NCBI GenBank assembly: GCA_018716365.1
Contig: DVKA01000261.1
Span: 1-8,593 of the forward strand
Direction of reading: 5' to 3'
Source: Candidatus Caccocola faecipullorum
GTDB taxonomy: Bacteria; Synergistota; Synergistia; Synergistales; Synergistaceae
Length of the DNA: 8,593 bases
Below the pieces are notes generated by a model, which had not been told where the DNA came from, did no database searches, and saw nothing but the letters and a program-made list of their open reading frames with translations. The position numbers and the translations under genes were made by a program. Shown piece by piece: positions 1 through 5,233 of this stretch (the stretch's first letter is position 1; the number at the start of each line of letters is the position of its first letter).

Positions 1-99
1 ATCTTCGCCGTATCCCATTCGCCAGCCAATGGAATAGCGTTCTATTTCAGGATATGCAAGCCACGGAGGCGGCAGCAGCTTTTTGTGGTTCAATGACAT
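1..99 (-). CDS. 5' part of an unrecognised hypothetical gene, cut by the left edge
   Basis: An ATG at 97-99 opens a frame that stays open for 33 codons to the left edge, starting MSLNHKKLLPPPWLAYPEIE and continuing with RYSIGWRMGYGED. A good ribosome binding site (AAAGGAAA, about 8 nt before the ATG) and a candidate -10 box further upstream support a real gene start. The N-terminus has Lys residues, a PPP-Trp motif and a Trp-Arg-Met-Gly-Tyr-Gly-Glu-Asp stretch rich in aromatic and charged residues. There is no signal peptide or membrane segment. The base composition looks less GC-rich than the pur genes. It lies beyond the operon terminator and is probably transcribed separately. I do not recognise the family and give no function. 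A chance ORF is possible but less likely given the start context. Confidence 0.6.
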   Translation of the reverse strand, partial: MSLNHKKLLPPPWLAYPEIERYSIGWRMGYGED

Positions 100-120
100 G
101 CTAGATTTCCTTTCTGAATT

Positions 121-156
121 ATGACAACGACGGCATCTTCTGAAGTTGTTTGTCAT
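121..156. repeat. Inverted repeat in the leader of the left-edge gene
   Basis: Perfect 7-bp arms ATGACAA (121-127) and TTGTCAT (150-156) are separated by 22 nt. The spacer contains a smaller symmetric element, CTTC-T-GAAG on the plus strand (137-145). The repeat begins at about the predicted transcription start and lies between the candidate -10 box and the start codon, where an operator or a leader hairpin would sit. Short arms like these can occur by chance. Confidence 0.35.
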
Positions 157-163
157 TGTTGAT

Positions 164-193
164 ATTATAATTGAAATCTCATTGTTCTGTGTC
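164..193 (-). promoter_or_regulatory. Candidate sigma-70-type promoter for the left-edge gene
   Basis: A perfect TATAAT lies at 164-169 on the minus strand in the AT-rich stretch between the operon terminator and the left-edge gene. The -35 is weak: GACACA at 188-193 with an 18-bp spacer, or a better match TCGACA at 190-195 with a long 20-bp spacer. The predicted transcript would start near 157 and have a leader of about 58 nt before the ATG at 99. Position and the -10 box are the evidence; no other signal supports it. Confidence 0.4.
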
Positions 194-222
194 GAGAACT
201 GACGTCGGCAGCCATTTGTTAA

Positions 223-255
223 AAGAGGCCGTACACTGTTCGTGTACGGCCTCTT
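223..255 (-). terminator. Rho-independent terminator of the pur operon
   Basis: A perfect 14-bp stem (223-236 with 242-255, arm AAGAGGCCGTACAC) closes a 5-nt loop. In the minus direction the stem runs into TTTT, the last two T of the arm plus two more, followed by AACAAAT. It begins 24 nt after the purE stop codon, as expected for the end of the operon. The plus-strand side is followed by a T-rich tract (GTGTATTTTATGTTTTT), so the same hairpin may also stop transcription from the other direction. Confidence 0.85.
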
Positions 256-279
256 GTGTATTTTATGTTTTTGATGAGT

Positions 280-795
280 TTAGTACGCTTCGTCAGGCGC
301 GGCGGGGAGGTTTTCCAGTTTTTTGCGGCTGTCGCGGACCTTCTGGGATTCCTTTGCGGCGTAGGCTTCGAGTTTTTTTGTCAGCTCGCAGTCTGTCGCG
401 GCGACTATGCGCGCCGCCATTAGGCAGGCGTTTTTCGCGCCGTTGAGGCCGACGGAAGCCGCCGGTACTCCGGGGGGCATCTGAGCTATTGAGAGAAGCG
501 CGTCCATGCCGTCGATCGCGCCGCCTTTTACGGGGACGCCGATGACTGGGAGCGTCGTCGCTGCGGCTACGACGCCGGGGAGCGCGGCGGAGAGGCCGGC
601 TACCGCTATAAGCGCCTGGATGCCGCGGGCGCGTGCCTTTTTCGCATAGCCTTCGACGTCTTCAGGCGTGCGATGGGCCGACGCTATGGCGACCTCGTAT
701 TCTATCCCAAGTTCGTCGAGAACGGGTGTTCCCTTCTCAACGACGGGTATATCGGAGGCCGAGCCCATGATTATACCAATTTTCGGAGAGGCCAT
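280..795 (-). CDS. purE: N5-carboxyaminoimidazole ribonucleotide mutase / AIR carboxylase PurE
   Basis: This 171-residue protein is a cytosolic PurE, which carboxylates AIR to CAIR, either as the mutase acting after PurK (class I) or directly with CO2 (class II). Visible motifs are the phosphate-binding GSASD at 11-15, SAHRTP at 39-44 with the catalytic His41, AGLSAALPG at 66-74, PVIGVPV at 83-89, QMPPGVP at 105-111 and GAKNA at 119-123. The usual class I motif is AGGAAHLPG; here its His is Ala (residue 71), and the GAKNA region also recalls class II enzymes, so the class is uncertain. No purK lies in the window. The ATG is preceded by GGGGG with 7-nt spacing, inside the end of purD, and lies 1 nt beyond the purD stop, suggesting translational coupling. 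It is the last gene before the terminator. Confidence 0.95.
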   Translation of the reverse strand: MASPKIGIIMGSASDIPVVEKGTPVLDELGIEYEVAIASAHRTPEDVEGYAKKARARGIQALIAVAGLSAALPGVVAAATTLPVIGVPVKGGAIDGMDALLSIAQMPPGVPAASVGLNGAKNACLMAARIVAATDCELTKKLEAYAAKESQKVRDSRKKLENLPAAPDEAY

Positions 796-796
796 G

Positions 797-2074
797 TTAT
801 TTCCCCCTTTTCAGCGATTTGTCGCCGATGTCATTTCTGTGATGTTCTTTTTCAAAGTGTATGCCGGCGACTCTCGCGTAGGCGCGCTCTCGCGCGGTCG
901 GAAGGTCGTCTGCAAGGCCGACGACGGTCAGGACGCGTCCGCCGTTGGTGACGAGCTGTCCGGCGTCGTTGAGCTTTGTGCCTGCGTGGTAAACGAATGT
1001 GTTCGGCACCTCTTCGTCGGTTCCGGTTATCGCATAGCCCTTTTCAAAGGCTTCGGGATAGCCGCCGGAGGCCATGACTACGCCGAGCGCGGTGCGGACG
1101 GCTCCTGGCCATTCGACGGAAGCCAGCTCGCCTTTGGCGCAGCCGAGCGCCACTTCGCCGAAGTCTCCGCCGAAGGCGGGGAGTACGACCTGGGCTTCGG
1201 GGTCGCCGAGGCGGACGTTGTATTCGAGTACGGAGAGCGAGCCGTCGGGCCTGATCATTATGCCCGCGTAGATGACGCCGCAGAAGGGGATGCCGTCGGC
1301 CGCGAGTCCGTCGACCGTCGGCGTGAGCACTTCGTCGGTGACTTTTTTCATGAAGGCGTCGTCCACCCACGGGACGGGCGAGTATGCGCCCATGCCGCCA
1401 GTGTTGTTGCCTTTGTCGCCGTCGAGCGCGCGCTTGTGGTCCTGGCTCGACGGGAGGATGCGCACCGTTTTGCCGTCGGTGAGGGCGAGGACGGTCATTT
1501 CCATGCCTTCGACGTAGTCTTCTACGACGATGAGGTTTCCCGCCGTTCCGAGTTTCTGCTCTTCGAGCATCATGCGGCATGTTGAGACTGCGTCCTCGTA
1601 GGTTTCGGGCAGAAATGCACCTTTGCCCGCCGCGAGGCCGTCGGCCTTGACGACGAAGGGAGCGCTGCGTTTTTTGAGCGCCGCTTCGCATTCGGCGAGG
1701 TTGGTGCAGAGGTCGAAATCAGAGGTCGGTATGCCGTGCTTCTTCATGAAGGTCTTGGAGAAGGCTTTGCTGCCTTCGAGGCGCGCGCCGGAGGCTCCGG
1801 GGCCTACGACCAGGATTCCGGCTTCACGCAGCGCATCGGCCGTGCCCGCTACGAGCGGCGCTTCCGGTCCGACGAATACAAGCTCTATGCCAAGTTTTGT
1901 GCAGAGCTCTTTCATCGCCATGGGATCGCACGGGTCGCCTGCGTGGCAGACGGCGAGCTTCGCTATGCCGGGGTTGCCCGGGCAGCAGTGAAGTTCTGTC
2001 GTTATCCTGGATTTGGAAAGGGCGTGGACTACGGCGTGTTCGCGTCCGCCGCCGCCGAGTACCATAACTTTCAT
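797..2074 (-). CDS. purD: Phosphoribosylamine--glycine ligase (GAR synthetase) PurD
   Basis: This 425-residue protein joins phosphoribosylamine and glycine to GAR with ATP. It is an ATP-grasp enzyme of typical length. The N-terminal fold starts with LGGGGREHA (6-14), followed by the GPEAPLVAG region (69-77). The ATP-grasp part has VVKADGLAAGKG (141-152), the QDHKRALDGDKGNNTGGMGA block (211-230) and the metal/ATP-binding E-x-N-x-R-x-GDPE at 284-293. The conserved Phe in that last motif is Leu here, a mild change. I place the start at the ATG at 2074 because the GGGGREHA fold begins right there and AAAGGAG lies 8 nt upstream. The frame is open further up to 2464, but that stretch lies inside purH and has the Arg-rich look of a shadow. 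The purH stop is 20 nt upstream and purE starts 1 nt downstream. Confidence 0.97.
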   Translation of the reverse strand: MKVMVLGGGGREHAVVHALSKSRITTELHCCPGNPGIAKLAVCHAGDPCDPMAMKELCTKLGIELVFVGPEAPLVAGTADALREAGILVVGPGASGARLEGSKAFSKTFMKKHGIPTSDFDLCTNLAECEAALKKRSAPFVVKADGLAAGKGAFLPETYEDAVSTCRMMLEEQKLGTAGNLIVVEDYVEGMEMTVLALTDGKTVRILPSSQDHKRALDGDKGNNTGGMGAYSPVPWVDDAFMKKVTDEVLTPTVDGLAADGIPFCGVIYAGIMIRPDGSLSVLEYNVRLGDPEAQVVLPAFGGDFGEVALGCAKGELASVEWPGAVRTALGVVMASGGYPEAFEKGYAITGTDEEVPNTFVYHAGTKLNDAGQLVTNGGRVLTVVGLADDLPTARERAYARVAGIHFEKEHHRNDIGDKSLKRGK

Positions 2075-2094
2075 AGCTTTCACTCCTTTAGCCG

Positions 2095-3624
2095 TTAGTG
2101 GCGGAAGGTGCGGCTGCCGCCGACGAAGAGGCTGACGCCCAGCTCTTCGGCTTTTTTGAAGACTTCTTCGTCGCGTATCGAGCCGCCCGGTTCGATGACT
2201 GCGCTGACTCCGGCCTTGGCCGCGAGCTCTATCGAGTCGGCGAAGGGGAAGAAGGCGTCTGAGGCCATGACGGAGCCCTGCGCCTTGTCTTTCGCCAACT
2301 TGATCGCGTATTCTGCGGCGTCGACGCGGTTCGTAAAGCCGCCGCCGATTCCTACCGCTGCGCCGTCTTTTACGAGGACTATCGCGTTGCTCTTGGTGAT
2401 CGCCGCCGTCTTCCATGCGAAGATGATGTCGTCCCAGAGTTCCGGGCGCGGCGTGCCGTGCCACTGGCCCGCGGATTCCTGCGGAAGCGCGGGGAGCTTG
2501 TCCTCCTCTATGAGCCAGCCGCAGCGGTTGGCCGAGATCTGGAATTTAGGTGCGTAGCCGGGGAGTATCTTGAGGACGCGGAGGTTGTGCTTCTTTTCCG
2601 CGAAGTATTCCGCTACACCCTCGTCGAAGTCGGGAGCTGCGACTATTTCGAAGAAGGTCTCCGTTATCGCCTTCGCCGTCTCCATGTCCACCTTGCGCGT
2701 GAGGCCGATTATTCCGCCGAAGGCCGACACTGGGTCGCAGTCGAGCGCCTTTCTGAATGCTTCGAGCGGCGTCGCGCCGTATGCCGTGCCGCAGGGCGTC
2801 GTGTGCTTGACTATCGTGCAGGCGCAGACGTCCTGGAATACGAAGCAGCCGCGGAGCAGCGTATCAAGGTCGAGCAGGTTGTTGAAGGAGAGTTCTTTGC
2901 CCGAGAGCTGCTCGAAGGGACGGTGCTCGAGCGGCGGCATGAAGAGCGCGGCCTTCTGGTGCGGGTTTTCTCCGTAGCGGAGCTCCTGCTCCATGCGGAG
3001 CGGGATTACTTTATCGTCCGCAACGTTTTCTTCGACGCCGACTTCGCGGCAGAGTCCGCGGTAGATTACAGCGTCGTAGGACGAGGTGGCGCGGAAGGCT
3101 TTGAGCGCGAGCTCCTGCTTGAAGGCGAGCGTAAATTCCTGATTTTTATCAAGTTCTTCAAGCACGCGCTTGTAGTCCGCTATGTCGGTGACGACCGCGA
3201 CGTGGTAGTAGTTCTTCGCGGCGGCGCGGATGAGCGAAACTCCGCCGATGTCTATCTTCTCGATGAGCTGGTCGAGGTCGGCTCCGCTCTTCGCAGTCTC
3301 TTCGAACGGATAGAGCGTGCAGACGACTACGTCGATGAGGGGAATGTTGAATTTCGCGCGGTCTTCGTCGTCCTGCGCGAGGCCGCGTCTTGCGAGTATT
3401 CCGCCCATAATCGTCGGGTGGAGGGTCTTGACCCTTCCGCCGAGTATCGCGGGGACGCCCGTGAGGTCTACGACTTCCGTCACCTGCACGCCGCCCTCTT
3501 CAAGGTACTTCGCGGTGCCTGAGCTGGATACTATCTCGTATCCGTGGGCAGCGAGACCTTTGGCGAGTTCAAGCGCGCCGGTCTTGTCCCATACGGAGAT
3601 AAGCGCTTTTTTCTTTTCCACCAT
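2095..3624 (-). CDS. purH: Bifunctional AICAR transformylase / IMP cyclohydrolase PurH
   Basis: PurH catalyses the last two steps to IMP: formylation of AICAR and ring closure of FAICAR. Counted from the internal ATG at 3624 it has 509 residues, the normal family length. The N-terminal MGS-like cyclohydrolase starts EKKKALISVWDKTG and contains GGRVKTLHP (62-70) and DIGGVSLIRAAAKN (125-138). The transformylase domain has RYGENPHQ (216-223), the catalytic KH in KHTTPCG (273-279), SAFGG (300-304), DAFFPFADS (456-464), EPGGSIRD (478-485) and FRH at the end. Two motifs deviate from the commonest form: KHTTPCG for KHxNPCG, and GGGFTNRVD (427-435) where GAGQxxRV is common. GGAGG with a 6-nt spacer allows independent initiation here, even though the frame is continuous with purN. 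Confidence 0.9.
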   Translation of the reverse strand: MVEKKKALISVWDKTGALELAKGLAAHGYEIVSSSGTAKYLEEGGVQVTEVVDLTGVPAILGGRVKTLHPTIMGGILARRGLAQDDEDRAKFNIPLIDVVVCTLYPFEETAKSGADLDQLIEKIDIGGVSLIRAAAKNYYHVAVVTDIADYKRVLEELDKNQEFTLAFKQELALKAFRATSSYDAVIYRGLCREVGVEENVADDKVIPLRMEQELRYGENPHQKAALFMPPLEHRPFEQLSGKELSFNNLLDLDTLLRGCFVFQDVCACTIVKHTTPCGTAYGATPLEAFRKALDCDPVSAFGGIIGLTRKVDMETAKAITETFFEIVAAPDFDEGVAEYFAEKKHNLRVLKILPGYAPKFQISANRCGWLIEEDKLPALPQESAGQWHGTPRPELWDDIIFAWKTAAITKSNAIVLVKDGAAVGIGGGFTNRVDAAEYAIKLAKDKAQGSVMASDAFFPFADSIELAAKAGVSAVIEPGGSIRDEEVFKKAEELGVSLFVGGSRTFRH

Positions 3625-4224
3625 TCCTAGCCTCCATTTCGGATTTGAGGGATTTTTTGCGAAAAATTCTTTCAGCGTCTTTTTGTAGAGTTTGTGCTCG
3701 ACGGCGTGTATCTTGGCTTCGAGCGTCTCTATCGTGTCTTCAGGCTCGCGTTTTACGCTTTCCTGCGCAAGTATAGGGCCGTGGTCGACTTCCTCGTCGA
3801 CTATGTGGATGGTGACGCCGGTCTCCGGCACGCCCGCCTCCCATGCGTCCTGGATGCCGTGCGCGCCGGGGAAGAGCGGCAGCAGCGCGGGATGTATGTT
3901 GATTATGCGTCCCGCGAAGCGGCGCACGAAGTCAGGGGAGAGTATGCGCATGAAACCGGCGAGGACTATCCAGTCCGCGCCGGCCTCTTCCACTGCGAGC
4001 GCTATCGCTTCTTCGGCGTCGGCCTTGCCCAGCTCTTTATAAGAAAATACCCGCGTAGGCACGCCGAGCGACGCGGCGGTCTGGAGCCCCTTCGCGCTAG
4101 CTTTGTCGCTGCCGACGAATACCGGCACGGCGTCCAGCTCGCCGTCCTTAATTGCGTTGAGGATGGCGTGCATGTTGGTGCCGGTGCCGGATATGAGTAT
4201 CGCTATTCGCGGGGACTGCTGCAT
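2095..4224 (-). CDS. purH: PurN-PurH continuous reading frame (apparent fusion, 709 residues)
   Basis: As written, the sequence has no stop codon between purN and purH: one frame runs from the purN ATG at 4224 to the TAA at 2095-2097. Residues 1-190 are a complete GAR transformylase, 191-200 a short linker (NPSNPKWRLG), and 201-709 a complete PurH. Both halves act in the same pathway and both use 10-formyltetrahydrofolate, so a fusion makes functional sense. Against a stable fusion, GGAGG lies 6 nt before the ATG of residue 201, and in the +1 frame a TAG sits 2 nt before that ATG. Loss of one A from the A6 run at 3653-3658 would restore a normal purN stop there. I infer a recent fusion, slippage or a sequence error; the frame itself is seen directly. 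The separate parts are listed below. Confidence 0.7.
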   Translation of the reverse strand: MQQSPRIAILISGTGTNMHAILNAIKDGELDAVPVFVGSDKASAKGLQTAASLGVPTRVFSYKELGKADAEEAIALAVEEAGADWIVLAGFMRILSPDFVRRFAGRIINIHPALLPLFPGAHGIQDAWEAGVPETGVTIHIVDEEVDHGPILAQESVKREPEDTIETLEAKIHAVEHKLYKKTLKEFFAKNPSNPKWRLGMVEKKKALISVWDKTGALELAKGLAAHGYEIVSSSGTAKYLEEGGVQVTEVVDLTGVPAILGGRVKTLHPTIMGGILARRGLAQDDEDRAKFNIPLIDVVVCTLYPFEETAKSGADLDQLIEKIDIGGVSLIRAAAKNYYHVAVVTDIADYKRVLEELDKNQEFTLAFKQELALKAFRATSSYDAVIYRGLCREVGVEENVADDKVIPLRMEQELRYGENPHQKAALFMPPLEHRPFEQLSGKELSFNNLLDLDTLLRGCFVFQDVCACTIVKHTTPCGTAYGATPLEAFRKALDCDPVSAFGGIIGLTRKVDMETAKAITETFFEIVAAPDFDEGVAEYFAEKKHNLRVLKILPGYAPKFQISANRCGWLIEEDKLPALPQESAGQWHGTPRPELWDDIIFAWKTAAITKSNAIVLVKDGAAVGIGGGFTNRVDAAEYAIKLAKDKAQGSVMASDAFFPFADSIELAAKAGVSAVIEPGGSIRDEEVFKKAEELGVSLFVGGSRTFRH
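3625..4224 (-). CDS. purN: Phosphoribosylglycinamide formyltransferase PurN (N-terminal part of the frame)
   Basis: PurN moves the formyl group of 10-formyltetrahydrofolate onto GAR to make FGAR in the cytosol. The first 190 residues cover a whole family member. ISGTGTNM (11-18) is the phosphate-binding loop, LAGFMRILSP (88-97) leads to the catalytic INIHP with Asn109 and His111, and VDHGP (146-150) supplies the catalytic Asp147. The region ends with EHKLYKKTLKEFF, the usual C-terminal helix. The ATG at 4224 is chosen because the fold begins there, GAGG lies about 9 nt upstream, and the upstream extension is an Arg-rich shadow of purM. The start overlaps the last 22 nt of purM, which suggests coupled translation. 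There is no stop: ten linker codons lead into PurH. An indel in the A6 run would give an end at a TAG at 3627-3629 instead. Confidence 0.9.
3631..3635 (-). promoter_or_regulatory. Ribosome binding site before the internal purH ATG
   Basis: GGAGG lies 6 nt before the ATG at 3622-3624, near-optimal for Shine-Dalgarno initiation. It is still inside the continuous purN-purH frame (encoding the Trp-Arg residues of the linker). Its presence supports PurH being made at least partly as a separate protein, or having been so until recently. Confidence 0.7.
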
Positions 4225-5219
4225 TTTATGACCTCGCCGATGACGGCCGGATGCTCGCCGAGCTTCACGAGCGCCTCTTCGAGCGTTTTCAGGTCTTTCG
4301 GGTCTACTATGAATACGAAGCCGATGCCGAGGTTGAAGACCTTGCGCATCTCTTCTTCGTCTATTCCGGCGCTCTGTACGAGGTCGAAGACCTTCGGACG
4401 CTTCCATGAACCGAAGTCCACGTTTATGTCGAGGTGCTTCGGTATGACGCGGATGACGTTTCCGTACATGCCGCCGCCAGTGATGTGCGCCATGCCGCGC
4501 ACCACGCCGGTTTCGATCGCCGCGAGCGCGGCCTTGACATAGAGGCGCGTCGGGCGCATGACTGCTTCGGCTATCGTTTCGTCCCAGCCTTCGGGAGTTG
4601 CGCCGAGGTCGACGTTCAGCCCGTCTTTGCCGAGCGCGCTGCGGACGAGGCTGTATCCGTTGCTGTGTATGCCGGAGCTTTCGATGCCGACGAGGAGGTT
4701 GCCTTCCTGGATGTCGCTGCCGTCGATGATTTTGTCCTCGTCGACTATGCCGACCGCAAATCCCGCGAGGTCGAAGCCTTCCGCATCGTAGACGCCTGGC
4801 ATCTCCGCCGTTTCGCCGCCGAGCAGAGCGCAGAGGCTTTCTTCGCAGGCGCTGATGACGCCGTCGACGATGGGCGCGAGTATATTTTCGTCGAGCCTGC
4901 CGCAGGCGGCGTAGTCGAGGAAGAAGAGCGGGCGCGCGCCGACTGTGACGAGGTCGTTGACGTTCATTGCGACGAGGTCCTGTCCGAGGCCGCGATAGAG
5001 GCCGGTCGCCTTAGCAAGTTCGAGCTTCGTGCCGACGCCGTCGGTGCATCCGGCGAGGCATTTGCCGCTGCCTATCCTGTAAAGGCCGGCGAAGCCTCCG
5101 ACTCCGCCGACGCAGTTTTTATCCTTCGGGTGTTTGGCGAGGAGGGACTTTATCGTTTCGACCCACGCGTCGCCGCCTGAGATGCTTACTCCTGATTTCT
5201 CATAACTGAGCTTGCCCAA
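4203..5219 (-). CDS. purM: Phosphoribosylformylglycinamidine cyclo-ligase (AIR synthetase) PurM
   Basis: This 338-residue protein closes the imidazole ring, turning FGAM into AIR with ATP in the cytosol. Family landmarks appear in order: LSYEKSGV at the N-terminus, GGFAGLY (41-47), TDGVGTKLELA (59-69), GQDLVAMNVNDL (79-90), ARPLFFLDY (95-103), LLGGETAEMPGVY (132-144), GIHSNGYSLVR (183-193), RPTRLYVK (222-229) and AHITGGGMYGN (244-254). The length is normal for the family. The start codon is TTG: AAGGGGG ends 7 nt before it, the predicted N-terminus matches the family, and there is no ATG nearby. The upstream purF1 stop is 12 nt away and overlaps the ribosome binding site. The 3' end overlaps purN by 22 nt. 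Nothing suggests damage. Confidence 0.97.
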   Translation of the reverse strand: MGKLSYEKSGVSISGGDAWVETIKSLLAKHPKDKNCVGGVGGFAGLYRIGSGKCLAGCTDGVGTKLELAKATGLYRGLGQDLVAMNVNDLVTVGARPLFFLDYAACGRLDENILAPIVDGVISACEESLCALLGGETAEMPGVYDAEGFDLAGFAVGIVDEDKIIDGSDIQEGNLLVGIESSGIHSNGYSLVRSALGKDGLNVDLGATPEGWDETIAEAVMRPTRLYVKAALAAIETGVVRGMAHITGGGMYGNVIRVIPKHLDINVDFGSWKRPKVFDLVQSAGIDEEEMRKVFNLGIGFVFIVDPKDLKTLEEALVKLGEHPAVIGEVIKCSSPRE

Positions 5220-5226
5220 CAGAGTT

Positions 5227-5233
5227 CCCCCTT
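5227..5233 (-). promoter_or_regulatory. Ribosome binding site that decides the TTG start of purM
   Basis: AAGGGGG, sharing its first bases with the TAA stop of purF1, lies 7 nt before the TTG at 5217-5219. It is the main reason for accepting the rare start codon, and its overlap with the stop codon suggests purF1-purM coupling. purE has a very similar signal (GGGGG with 7-nt spacing). Confidence 0.7.

Noticed and set aside
171..446. Short plus-strand frame crossing the terminator and the end of purE
   Set aside because: It runs through the terminator hairpin and antisense to purE, and its Arg-rich C-terminus is typical of a shadow frame.
668..1585. Long plus-strand open frame opposite purD and purE
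   Set aside because: It is antisense to two well-recognised genes, shows no known motif, and arises from the GC-rich codon use of the real strand.
2075..2464. Upstream extension of the purD frame
   Set aside because: The extension lies inside purH, is Arg-rich and precedes the conserved GGGGREHA N-terminus; AAAGGAG supports the ATG at 2074.
2458..3522. Plus-strand open frame of 354 codons opposite purH
   Set aside because: Its composition (rich in Arg, Val, Glu, Tyr) is that of a reverse-complement shadow of purH; no start context or motif supports it.
4225..4407. Upstream extension of the purN frame into purM
   Set aside because: Arg-rich translation inside purM; the PurN fold starts right after the ATG at 4224, which has a GAGG upstream.
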